Assembly: GCF_014041935.1 (NCBI RefSeq)
Contig: NZ_CP059491.1
Location: 1,612,001-1,676,000, forward strand
Source of the DNA: Gordonia jinghuaiqii
GTDB taxonomy: Bacteria > Actinomycetota > Actinomycetes > Mycobacteriales > Mycobacteriaceae
Reading direction: 5' to 3'
Length of the DNA: 64,000 nt
Shown here: one piece after another, positions 1-7,767 of the stretch
Layout of the letters: each line of letters starts with the position of its first letter
Numbering within the stretch: position 1 is the first letter of the stretch
Position numbers and translations under genes: made by a program
Notes under the pieces: model-generated
What the model saw: only the letters and a program-made list of their open reading frames with translations
Told to the model about the DNA's origin: nothing
Databases searched by the model: none

Positions 1-593
1 AGGACGATCAGCAGGGCCAGTGCGGCGGCGCCGGCGGAGGCGTGGACGACCATGCCCCCCGCCCAGTCCTGGGCTCCGAGCTTGGTCAACCAGCCGGTCG
101 GTGCCCACAACCAGTGCGCGATCGGGGCGTAGACGATCACCGACCAGATGCCGATGAACACCGCCCAGCCCAGCGGCTTGAGCCTGCTGGCGATCGCACC
201 GGTGGCCAGAATGGGCGTGATGATCGCGAACATCATCTGGTAGGCGAAGAAGGCCAGCGTGGGTATCGCGACCGAGGTGGTCACCACGTGGAGGGCGGGA
301 TCCGGTGCTTCCCCGATGTTCTTGAGCCCCAAGAAGCTCAGATCGGCGATGAATCCGTTGGCCCGATCGTTTCCGAACGCGAGGCTGTATCCGAAGAAGA
401 ACCAGGTGAGCGTGATGATTCCGAGCGCGATCATGTTCTGCTGGAGCATCGCCAGCGTGTTCCGGCGACTGACCATGCCTGCGTAGAAGAACGCCAGGCC
501 CGGGGTCATGAACAGCACGAGAGCCGCACAGACGAGAACCCAGGCGGTGTCACCGCTGTTGATCGTCTCTTGTGCCAGCGTCATTGATCGCAT
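1..593 (-). CDS. amt: Ammonium transporter (Amt family), N-terminal part, runs off left edge
   Basis: Integral membrane channel that moves ammonium/ammonia into the cell for nitrogen assimilation. The visible 197 residues hold at least five hydrophobic segments and family landmarks: an N-terminal ALVLFMTPGLAFFYAGMV block (the conserved first helix, with the FYAG motif), FAYQMMFAIITP, and AGGMVVHASAGAAAL near the cut. The start at 593 is chosen because GGAGG lies 8 nt upstream; an in-frame ATG at 584 is the alternative. It lies 19 nt downstream of the urea transporter on the same strand, so the two probably form a nitrogen-uptake operon. The C-terminal half, including the rest of the conduction pore, lies outside the window. 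Confidence 0.93.
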   Translation of the reverse strand, partial: MRSMTLAQETINSGDTAWVLVCAALVLFMTPGLAFFYAGMVSRRNTLAMLQQNMIALGIITLTWFFFGYSLAFGNDRANGFIADLSFLGLKNIGEAPDPALHVVTTSVAIPTLAFFAYQMMFAIITPILATGAIASRLKPLGWAVFIGIWSVIVYAPIAHWLWAPTGWLTKLGAQDWAGGMVVHASAGAAALALLIV

Positions 594-612
594 CGGTGCT
601 ACCTCCGTGTGC

Positions 613-1638
613 TCACTCTGTGTCGGCCTGCGCGGCGAACTTTCGTTTGTGGGGGTCGTGATGGATGGGACGGAACTTCTCGTGCGGGATGAGGAACAAC
701 CATGTCGCCAGGACGAACGGCATGGTGAAGGTGGGGATGCCGATGGGGTCCAGTGCGGCGTCGAGCGCACCCTGCACGATGACGGTGAAGATCACCCCGA
801 GAGCGGCGAATGCCGCGACCCGCCAACCGGGCGAATAGAACACGGTGCCCAGCGCGATCGCGGTGAGCACGGCGCTGAAGCCGAACAGGCCGCTCTCGGT
901 CGAGTCGGCGCTCGCACCGAGTAGTACGGCCGTGCCCAGAGCCAGCGCGGAACCGAGTAGCGATGCGACCGCCGCCGCCCACGAACTGACGGCCAGGGCG
1001 ACGACGAAGATGATGCCGGTGACCACATTTTCGATGAGGAACACCTGCGCGACGTTCTTGAACAGGATCTCGACTGTGGTGAGGACCCCGAAGTCGTAGT
1101 CCGGAGTCGACGGCGGCTGGGGCAGAGCGGCCTTCGGCAGGGACGCGTCACCGACATTGGCAAACGCGAACGCCCCCAACACCAGGAACCACGTCGTGAT
1201 GACGAACGGGGCGGTCATCGCAGTGACCCCCCAGGTATCGAAGATGTTCGAGATCGCCTGCATCACCACGGTGGACACCGCCGCGCCCACCACCAGATAC
1301 ACCCACAGGCGAGCGTCGACGTGGAGGAAGGACGGCAGAGCCGCACCCACCAGAATCCCGTTGAACCCGTAGATACCCTGCCCGCGTGACTGCGCGTCGA
1401 ATCCGAGAAGCCAGGCGGTACAGGTCGACACGACCAGGCCGACGACGGCGCCGAGTCCGACCTCCCACTCGCCGGCTCGCGTGGAACCCCACCATATTCC
1501 GATGATGAACAGGATGCCCGTGACCGGATTGTTCTGGAACATCACCTGTCCGGAGCCCCGGCAGAGGGTGTCCACGACGCGAACGGCACGGTGGTCGGAG
1601 ACCGATGTGGACCACGCCTTCGCCGGCTGCAGACGCAT
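613..1638 (-). CDS. Urea transporter (UT family)
   Basis: Predicted channel-type urea permease of 341 residues, close to the usual bacterial UT length. Two homologous halves are visible. Each has a glycine/asparagine-rich re-entrant segment (GIYGFNGILVGAALP in the first half, GLFGFSAVLTAIALG in the second), the typical inverted-repeat architecture of the urea pore. A much longer frame exists upstream, but ATG 1638 is preferred: it has GGAGG 6 nt upstream and removes an Arg-rich, non-membrane extension. It is the first gene of a likely two-gene operon with the ammonium transporter, so the product probably supplies urea nitrogen. No urease genes are visible. A GlnR site was looked for upstream and none was convincing. 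Confidence 0.88.
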   Translation of the reverse strand: MRLQPAKAWSTSVSDHRAVRVVDTLCRGSGQVMFQNNPVTGILFIIGIWWGSTRAGEWEVGLGAVVGLVVSTCTAWLLGFDAQSRGQGIYGFNGILVGAALPSFLHVDARLWVYLVVGAAVSTVVMQAISNIFDTWGVTAMTAPFVITTWFLVLGAFAFANVGDASLPKAALPQPPSTPDYDFGVLTTVEILFKNVAQVFLIENVVTGIIFVVALAVSSWAAAVASLLGSALALGTAVLLGASADSTESGLFGFSAVLTAIALGTVFYSPGWRVAAFAALGVIFTVIVQGALDAALDPIGIPTFTMPFVLATWLFLIPHEKFRPIHHDPHKRKFAAQADTE

Positions 1639-1819
1639 CGCGTCCTCCGATCGTGACACCTTGTGGTCCGGGGATGTTCGCCATTCCCGGTCGTGTGCCG
1701 GCGTGCGGAGTCGATTCGCGGGCCGGCCGATTCGATATAGCTGCGATCCGCCGCCGACACTACGCCGACGATTCACCATCAGTCGCAAAATTGTGGGATC
1801 CGAAACAAGGGGCCGGAAA

Positions 1820-2323
1820 TCAGGGGTTCTTGGCCGCCGAGATCGCCGTGCGTACCGCGTCGCGGCAACGCTCACCGGCCGGAGGCCCGATACCGACGAA
1901 GAAGTCGCCCTGTCGGCCGTCACCGCCGAGCGGACCCCCGACGGTGAAGCCACCCTCGGCGACCTCGGAGCCACCACCTGCAGGGGGCATGCGCCGATCG
2001 CGGATCGAGGCGAGGGCCAGGGGCACCGACAGTGTGCTGACGCCTCGTTCGGCCCCCGAGACCACCACGATCAGATGGGTGGGGTGCAGGACGACGAGGG
2101 TCTGATGTTCGGAGTCGGGATCGGTGGGATTGGCTCGTCGCTTGAAGATCTTGCCCAGGAACGAGGTGGCCGTCGGGTTGAGGCTGCGGGTCACCCAGGC
2201 AGGCAGGTCGTCGGTGACCTGAAGCTGATGCTCATCGGCGTAGGTGCGCAGTGCGGCTTCGATCGCCGGTGGCAGCGTCGAGAGATCCGCGGTGGTCGTC
2301 GTCCGCTGGTACATGAAATCCAT
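1820..2323 (-). CDS. Conserved hypothetical protein, 167 aa
   Basis: Function not recognised. It is a soluble, acidic-to-neutral protein with no signal peptide or membrane segment. Its N-terminal half (roughly residues 10-70) looks helical and contains LPAWVTRSLNPTATSFLGKI. The middle has strong beta character (TLVVLHPTHLIVVVSG). The Gly-rich tail, with EVAEGGFTVGGPLGG, may be flexible. A second in-frame ATG lies three codons in, and neither start has a clear Shine-Dalgarno. It lies downstream of the AurF-like oxygenase and FprB-like reductase on the same strand, separated by 79 nt, so co-transcription is possible but not evident. Confidence 0.7.
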   Translation of the reverse strand: MDFMYQRTTTTADLSTLPPAIEAALRTYADEHQLQVTDDLPAWVTRSLNPTATSFLGKIFKRRANPTDPDSEHQTLVVLHPTHLIVVVSGAERGVSTLSVPLALASIRDRRMPPAGGGSEVAEGGFTVGGPLGGDGRQGDFFVGIGPPAGERCRDAVRTAISAAKNP

Positions 2324-2402
2324 CGTGACCCACCGACGCGCGCCCCGTGCCTGTTATCGCCCCGTGCCTGTTGACCCGTTCTTGTCGTCTGTCCGTGCCC
2401 GC

Positions 2403-3950
2403 TTACGCGCGTACCCGGAATCGTCGGCGACGTGACGCGGGGACCCCGAGGCGACCGGACTCGAGGTCGGCGAGCAACGAGGCGACCGTCTCGGCCGAGT
2501 CGGTCTTGTTGGTGCCGATGAAACCCGATGGGCCACGCTTGATCCAGCCCGTGACGTATACACCGGTGACCGGATCCGTCCCCGACATCACGCGCCCTTC
2601 ACGGTGGGGGATGACCCCGCGTGCGTCGTCGAACGGCAGACCCGGCACCGCGACCCCGCGGTAGCCGACCGAGGTGAGCACGGTCCCGGCGTCGATCGAG
2701 GAGGTGTCGCCGGTGGGTTCGATCCCGGTGGCGAAGCCCGCCGCGTCCGTGGTCGGCCGATTGCGTCCGACGATCAGACCGCGTGCCCGACCATCCTGTC
2801 CGGCAACCACTTCCAGCGGAGAGGCGTAGAACGCCAACCGGATTCGACGACCCGTCGGTTCGGGGCGGGCAGCACACTCGGCGAGGAGGTCGAGCTTGGC
2901 ACGCACGGTCGCGTCGAGGTCGGCCGCCGCCGGCAGTGCCCGGAGGTCGGCGGGGTCGACGGTGACGGCCACACCCGAGTCGACGAGGCCGATGAGTTCG
3001 GGAAGCGTGAACGCCGCGTGGGCGGGACCGCGTCGACCCATCACGACCACCTCGCGCACCGACGACCGCCGCAACTGCGCGAGAGCGGCACGCGAGATCG
3101 AGGTCTCGGCGAGGGAGTCCGGATCGGCGACGAGGATCCGTGCCACGTCGAGGGCGACATTGCCGTTACCGATCACCACCGCGCGCTCGGTGGCGAGATC
3201 GACGTCGAGGTCGGTGAAATCGGGATGGCCGTTGTACCAGCCGACGAACGACGTGGCGCTCGCGACCCCGGCGTGTGCGATACCCGGCAGATCCAGTGAC
3301 TTGTCGGTGGGGGCGCCGCCTGCCCAGACGACGCCGGCGTGGCGTGATCGCAGCTCGTCGAGGGTGATGTCGCGGCCCACCTCGGTGTCGAGCAGGATCT
3401 CCAGGCGAGGGTCGCGGGCGATGTCGTCGAACAGGCGCATCACCCCGCGGGTGTGCAGGTGGTCGGGGGCGACGCCGAACCGGGCGAGTCCGAACGGCTT
3501 GTCCAGGCGTTCGTACATGGTGACCGAGATCTGAGGTTGACGCAGCAGTTCGTCGGCGGCGTACATCGCCGACGGTCCGGACCCGACGATGCCGATCGAC
3601 ACCCGGTCGTCGACGGCGAGCTGGTGTGGGCGGTCGACGGGGGCGAGGGGTAACCGGAGCGAGGGGTCCACCGGGAAGCGTGCCGCACCGTCGGCAGAAT
3701 CCTGATACTGCGCGGCGTTGACGTCGGCGAATCGTTCCTGCCCCGCCGGGAGTCGGTGGCCCGGCACGATCGCACCGACCGGGCAAGCGCTCACGCACGC
3801 ACCGCAGTCGACGCAGGTGGACGGATCGATGTAGAGCATCTCGGCGATGCCGAAATCAGGTTCTTCCGGTGTGGGGTGGATGCAGTTGACGGGGCATGCG
3901 TATACGCACGACGCGTCGCCGCAACACGCCTGGGTGACGACGTGGGGCAT
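2403..3950 (-). CDS. fprB: Ferredoxin / ferredoxin-NADP reductase fusion (FprB type)
   Basis: Flavoenzyme that passes electrons between NADPH and iron-sulfur centres. The first ~65 residues form a 7Fe/8Fe-type ferredoxin domain with two Cys clusters (CVYACPVNCIHP and CVDCGACVSACPVGAI). An FAD-binding Rossmann fold follows (GIVGSGPSAMYAADELL, about residue 105), then an NADP-binding motif (VVIGNGNVALDVARIL). This order and length (515 aa) match mycobacterial FprB. The start at MPHVV (3950) is preferred over an in-frame ATG at 4007, which would overlap the upstream oxygenase. The gene directly follows the AurF-like diiron oxygenase, and in M. tuberculosis the same two families are neighbours. 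FprB is therefore the likely electron donor to that oxygenase (inference). Confidence 0.9.
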   Translation of the reverse strand: MPHVVTQACCGDASCVYACPVNCIHPTPEEPDFGIAEMLYIDPSTCVDCGACVSACPVGAIVPGHRLPAGQERFADVNAAQYQDSADGAARFPVDPSLRLPLAPVDRPHQLAVDDRVSIGIVGSGPSAMYAADELLRQPQISVTMYERLDKPFGLARFGVAPDHLHTRGVMRLFDDIARDPRLEILLDTEVGRDITLDELRSRHAGVVWAGGAPTDKSLDLPGIAHAGVASATSFVGWYNGHPDFTDLDVDLATERAVVIGNGNVALDVARILVADPDSLAETSISRAALAQLRRSSVREVVVMGRRGPAHAAFTLPELIGLVDSGVAVTVDPADLRALPAAADLDATVRAKLDLLAECAARPEPTGRRIRLAFYASPLEVVAGQDGRARGLIVGRNRPTTDAAGFATGIEPTGDTSSIDAGTVLTSVGYRGVAVPGLPFDDARGVIPHREGRVMSGTDPVTGVYVTGWIKRGPSGFIGTNKTDSAETVASLLADLESGRLGVPASRRRRFRVRA

Positions 3951-3981
3951 GGTCTCGGTGGCTACCTGGGGTCGGGTGCGG

Positions 3982-5022
3982 TCAGGCCGCGGTGTAGGTG
4001 GGTTCACTGCGGAAACGCGAGGGCCGACCGCTGATCCCGAGCGCGCGCCACAGCAGTCGCGAGACCGGATTCATCAGACCGCTCTGCTCGCCGAGCATGC
4101 GGACATCACCGAAGACGTTGCGCAGGAACCGCTTCGAATCATCGGAGCGCCAGAAGACGTCCTTCATGACCTCGTCGGGAACGTCGAATCGCCTGGCGAA
4201 GCTGCGCGGGGGAACCACGATCGCGCCACACAGGATGCGCATGGTCAGGGGCAGCGTGAGCGAGAGCAGGAAACGCTGGAATCGATTGCGCTGGGGGACC
4301 TGCTGGCGGATGAAGTGATGTGCGAACGAGATGTGGCGTGCTTCCTCGGCGACATGCAACTGCATCACCGCGGCCATCGTCGGGTGCAGGCTCGCGCGGG
4401 TCCGCAGGAAGTCCTTCTGGATGTGATCGATCGGCTCCTCGCCGCCGAGCACGCCGAAGAAGAAGACGACCGGGAACATCGTCGACACCAGCGGGACGAA
4501 CGGTGAGATCATCCGGTAGCCCAGCTTGGCGCCCGGCACGTCCATCCCGGTGCGGTTCACGAACTCCTGGAACATCAGGGTGTGGTTGCACTCCTCCTTG
4601 GATTCGTGCGTGGTGTACCGGAATTCGCGAGCGCCGTTGGGGAGTTTGAAGCTGTACTGCATGAGCCCGCGGATGAGTACCGACTCGAACTGCAGCCCGA
4701 CCTTGGCGACATTGGCCTGACGCCACATGCCGATCTCGATCTGCTTCTCCTGGGGGAGCTGCTGGTACCACGGGTGCCGGCCGATGGGGTCGACCTCGTA
4801 GGACAGGATCCACCGCGGGTCGTTGTCGACGATGGCCATGTGCGGGGCGTCCCAGTCGATGTCGATGTAGGGGTCGAAGTTGCGGTGCACGGAGGCGGCG
4901 GAGAGGTCGTCGAGCACCTGTCCGTAGTCGTCGTCGCTGCCGATCTTGGCGTGTTCGGGCGCATAGCGCGCCGGGGCGTCGGTGCGGTTGTCCGGAGTGA
5001 TCCGTGTCAGTGCTTTTGTCAT
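3982..5022 (-). CDS. AurF-like diiron oxygenase
   Basis: 346-residue ferritin-like helical protein of the AurF/p-aminobenzoate N-oxygenase class. These enzymes use a carboxylate-bridged di-iron centre to oxygenate substrates. Candidate metal ligands are visible in two helices: ESKEECNHTLMFQEF (about residues 140-155) and EEARHISFAHHF (about residue 240). The ExxH spacing is typical of the family. The GAAGGA Shine-Dalgarno is well placed before ATG 5022. It is followed by the ferredoxin/FprB gene 31 nt downstream, so the pair looks like a self-contained oxygenase plus reductase. The substrate is unknown, and a fatty-acid or amine substrate cannot be distinguished from sequence. Confidence 0.82.
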   Translation of the reverse strand: MTKALTRITPDNRTDAPARYAPEHAKIGSDDDYGQVLDDLSAASVHRNFDPYIDIDWDAPHMAIVDNDPRWILSYEVDPIGRHPWYQQLPQEKQIEIGMWRQANVAKVGLQFESVLIRGLMQYSFKLPNGAREFRYTTHESKEECNHTLMFQEFVNRTGMDVPGAKLGYRMISPFVPLVSTMFPVVFFFGVLGGEEPIDHIQKDFLRTRASLHPTMAAVMQLHVAEEARHISFAHHFIRQQVPQRNRFQRFLLSLTLPLTMRILCGAIVVPPRSFARRFDVPDEVMKDVFWRSDDSKRFLRNVFGDVRMLGEQSGLMNPVSRLLWRALGISGRPSRFRSEPTYTAA

Positions 5023-5349
5023 TGTCGCGTCCTTCGGGTGGGCGGTGTCGTGGTGAGCGCGACCACAGCAGATGCTTCCGAACGTATGGCCGCCGGCTGC
5101 TATTTGTCAACACTCGATGTCACGTTCGTCCTGGACGTCGTGCCGCGTCGTGGGTACGCCGCGTCGACGCACGGTGTGCTCCGCAGATGGGCCCACGCGG
5201 GCGTCCCGGCGGGGCGCAGCAATGTCCGTTTACGGGCTGACCTGCCGGGACGGGGTAATTCGGTCGGGTTATTTCAGCCCGTGGGACCGGTGACCGCGGG
5301 TTAGAGTGACCGCACCATTCATGCCCGCGTCAGCTCATCTGGAGGAGCG
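5023..5349 (+). promoter_or_regulatory. Divergent intergenic region upstream of the flavoprotein/FHA/antiporter operon
   Basis: No gene is seen in these 327 bases. It separates the minus-strand oxygenase from the plus-strand cluster. A TAGAGT -10-like hexamer at 5302-5307 would place a transcript start near 5314. A strong GGAGG (5341-5345) then precedes the ATG of the small leader ORF at 5350. No convincing -35 or operator palindrome was found. The minus-strand promoter was not resolved. Confidence 0.45.
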
Positions 5350-5463
5350 ATGTCCCGTCGTGTCCCGCACCTGTCCGGCCGCCCGCGGAGTGGTGCGTGC
5401 GGCGTCGTGGCCCATCGCCGCCGGGTTGTCGGGTACCCCGACACTGGGCGAGGTCGACGGTGA
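5350..5463 (+). CDS. Putative 37-aa leader peptide, translationally coupled to the flavoprotein gene
   Basis: Small ORF with the best Shine-Dalgarno in this neighbourhood (GGAGG, 4 nt before ATG 5350). It encodes an Arg-rich 37-residue peptide beginning MSRRVPHLSGRPRSG. Its TGA stop (5461-5463) overlaps the GTG start of the flavoprotein gene (5460) as GTGA, the usual sign of translational coupling. The flavoprotein itself has no good Shine-Dalgarno, so ribosomes may reach it by terminating and re-initiating here. The peptide resembles nothing recognised, and it may matter only as a translated leader that controls the operon. Chance occurrence cannot be excluded without ribosome profiling. Confidence 0.5.
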   Translation: MSRRVPHLSGRPRSGACGVVAHRRRVVGYPDTGRGRR

Positions 5464-7316
5464 GCGAGCCTCCGCAGGGGCCGACGCGGGTGGTCCCACA
5501 ACCGGGCGGCCCGGGGTTTCGCCCGCCCCAGCCCGGCCCGCCCCAGCCCGGCCGGCGCCAGCCCGGCGCACCCCAGCCCGGCCCGTCCCAACCCCGGCCG
5601 GGCCCGCCTCCACCGGCACCGCGCCGGGTTCCGCCCCGACCCGGTCCGGGACCCCTCGCTCCTCCCGGATCGCCGCAGCCCGGATCGCCGCAGCCCGGAT
5701 CGCCGCAGCCCGGATCGCCGCAGCCCAGGCCTCGGCCCGGGCCGGCGTCGGGCCGCGCGGAAGGCGGTTCCCGCGGGGACCTCACTCCCGAGTTGGTGGA
5801 GACCGATGTCTGGACCGACGCGATGGTCGAGGCCGCCGGTATCCCGATCGTCGACATCCCGTTCGTCACCGTCGGGTCGGGCATCGGGTCGTTCGTCACC
5901 GTCGACTATCTGCGGATCTCCGGGGTGCCGGCCGACCGGATCGCGGTGCTCGGCCCGCAGGATGTGCCCTGGCACAGTTACGAGTACCTGACCCGGGTGT
6001 CCCAGATCCCGCGCGGCGAGCGCCTTCGTTCGGACTCGGCGTCCACACCGGACAACATCTGGGGTTTCCCGTCGTACGCGGTTCGCGAGGCGTGGGCGGA
6101 CAAGACGTTCAGGCCGCTGTGGAATGTGCTGGTGGAGCCCGTATTCGCGAACTATTACACTCCGAAGGCCGGGCATGCGTTCGAGTCGATGGAAAAGGAA
6201 TGCGAGCGCATCGGTTACCTGAAGTGCTTGCGCCGCGGGCAGGTACGCATGATCCGACGCCGCGCCGGTGGCGGGTACTTCACGATCCTCACCCCGCCGC
6301 AGGGGACGTCGCCGACCAAGCGCGTCGCGTTCCGGAGCCAGTGGGTGCACGTCGCGATCGGCTATCCCGGCATCAAACTCCTGCCCGACCTGCAGGCGTT
6401 CCGCGAGACCTATCGCGACGCAAGCAAGGTGGTCAACGCCTACGAGTCACATGAACACATCTATCAGTCGCTGCATCGCAAACCCGGCACCGTGGTGATC
6501 CGCGGTGCGGGGATCGTCGCCTCACGCGTGCTCCAGCGACTGATCGACGACCGTGACGCCCTGGGCCTGCAGACGCAGATCGTGCACCTGTTCCGGACCT
6601 ACTACGACAAACCCCACGGCCCGCACGTCTTCATGCGGCGCAAGGGGAAAGACGGATGGGCCTACCAGGGGTTCAACTATCCGAAGTCGGTGTGGGGCGG
6701 GCAGCTCAAGGCCCGCATGCGCAAGCTCGAAGGGCATGAGCGCGCCGAGGCGTACAAGCAGATGGGCGGCACCAACACGCCGGTGCGCGACGACTGGCAG
6801 GAACAGCTCGCACGCGGGCGGCGGGAGGGCTGGTACCGCGTCGCCGTCGGAAAGGCGGAGAGCCTGGTGCCCGCTACGGGCGGCCAGGGCGTGGTCACCA
6901 CGGTCCGCGTAGACCCGCACGCGCCCATCCATCAGGAGCACCGACCCGACGGGACCTTCGAGATCTACGCCGACTACGTGATCGACTGCACCGGACTGGA
7001 AGCCGATGTCCGCGAACATCGGTTGCTGAGGGATCTGCTCGACCACACCGGCGCCGGGATCAATCCGGTGGGTCGCATGGACGTCGAACGCGACTTCGAG
7101 CTGAAGGGCACCCGCAACGGCAACGGCAAACTGTATGCCTCCGGCAGCGCGACGCTCGGCGGCTACTTCCCGGGCGTCGACACGTTCCTCGGCCTGCAGA
7201 TCGCGGCTCTCGAGATCGTCGACGATCTTGCGCGGCAGGGTTTCTGCGCGAAGCTCACCCCGTGGCGGTCGACCGCCCAGTGGTGGCGCTGGGTGAACAA
7301 CAAGGGAGTCGACTGA
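5460..7316 (+). CDS. FAD/NAD(P)-binding oxidoreductase with Pro-rich N-terminus
   Basis: 618-residue predicted flavoprotein, starting at GTG 5460. Residues 1-110 are low-complexity Pro/Gln/Gly, including four exact PGSPQ pentapeptides encoded by 15-bp DNA repeats. The rest is a two-dinucleotide-binding-fold protein. GSGIGSF at about residue 140 is a likely FAD motif, VVIRGAGIVASRVL at about 345-357 a second Rossmann motif, and DYVIDCTGLEAD near residue 510 resembles the ATG/CTG motif of flavin monooxygenases and reductases. The exact reaction is not recognised. It heads a tightly packed operon (1-nt gap to the membrane protein). By analogy with KefF/KefG, the flavoprotein partners of Kef antiporters, it could be the redox input to the antiporter two genes downstream, which is speculative. 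Confidence 0.72.
   Translation: MSEPPQGPTRVVPQPGGPGFRPPQPGPPQPGRRQPGAPQPGPSQPRPGPPPPAPRRVPPRPGPGPLAPPGSPQPGSPQPGSPQPGSPQPRPRPGPASGRAEGGSRGDLTPELVETDVWTDAMVEAAGIPIVDIPFVTVGSGIGSFVTVDYLRISGVPADRIAVLGPQDVPWHSYEYLTRVSQIPRGERLRSDSASTPDNIWGFPSYAVREAWADKTFRPLWNVLVEPVFANYYTPKAGHAFESMEKECERIGYLKCLRRGQVRMIRRRAGGGYFTILTPPQGTSPTKRVAFRSQWVHVAIGYPGIKLLPDLQAFRETYRDASKVVNAYESHEHIYQSLHRKPGTVVIRGAGIVASRVLQRLIDDRDALGLQTQIVHLFRTYYDKPHGPHVFMRRKGKDGWAYQGFNYPKSVWGGQLKARMRKLEGHERAEAYKQMGGTNTPVRDDWQEQLARGRREGWYRVAVGKAESLVPATGGQGVVTTVRVDPHAPIHQEHRPDGTFEIYADYVIDCTGLEADVREHRLLRDLLDHTGAGINPVGRMDVERDFELKGTRNGNGKLYASGSATLGGYFPGVDTFLGLQIAALEIVDDLARQGFCAKLTPWRSTAQWWRWVNNKGVD
5664..5723 (+). repeat. Four exact 15-bp tandem repeats
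   Basis: The unit cccggatcgccgcag occurs four times head to tail inside the flavoprotein gene. It adds PGSPQ per copy to the Pro-rich N-terminus. Unit length is a multiple of three, so copy-number change keeps the frame. Confidence 0.9.
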
Positions 7317-7317
7317 C

Positions 7318-7767
7318 ATGTTGCCCACCCTGTGGGGACGTATCCAGACCCGCGTACTGGTACTCGGGATCCTCGGCGGCCTGTGGACCATCGTCCTCAC
7401 GCCGTTCCTGTGGCTGATCTCTTCGGGTGATCCGTCGATCGTCGACACCTACCGAGTCGCGTTCACCGTGCTGTTCACGGTCATCGTCCTCGGCGTCGTC
7501 TGGGAGTTCATCTATCACCTCCTGCAGCAGTTCCGCTGGGAGAAGGACTGGCCGACACTCTTCGGTCTACTGACGGCCATCAACGAGGGCATCGTGGTGT
7601 GGCTGGTCATCCACGGCACGGGGCTGTTGCCCGAGTCGTTGCGGCCGTCGCCGCTGGTGTTCGCCGTGCAGTTCGTCTCGACGTGGCTGTTGGTGTGGGT
7701 CGCGGTCAACGGTCCGCTGCGGGTGATCTTCCCGCACTGGCGATTCCAGGGAGGCAGATTCCTGTGA
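7318..7767 (+). CDS. Small integral membrane protein, 149 aa
   Basis: Not recognised as a named family. It has four likely transmembrane segments: VLVLGILGGLWTIVLTPFLW (about 13-33), VAFTVLFTVIVLGVVWEFI (about 46-64), LFGLLTAINEGIVVWLVI (about 82-99) and FAVQFVSTWLLVWVAV (about 114-130). A charged loop (QQFRWEKDW) and a basic, aromatic C-terminus suggest cytoplasmic exposure. It sits 1 nt after the flavoprotein stop, and its own TGA overlaps the GTG start of the FHA gene (GTGA). Translation of the three is therefore probably coupled. It may anchor the flavoprotein or FHA protein near the antiporter, which is inference from position only. Confidence 0.72.
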   Translation: MLPTLWGRIQTRVLVLGILGGLWTIVLTPFLWLISSGDPSIVDTYRVAFTVLFTVIVLGVVWEFIYHLLQQFRWEKDWPTLFGLLTAINEGIVVWLVIHGTGLLPESLRPSPLVFAVQFVSTWLLVWVAVNGPLRVIFPHWRFQGGRFL

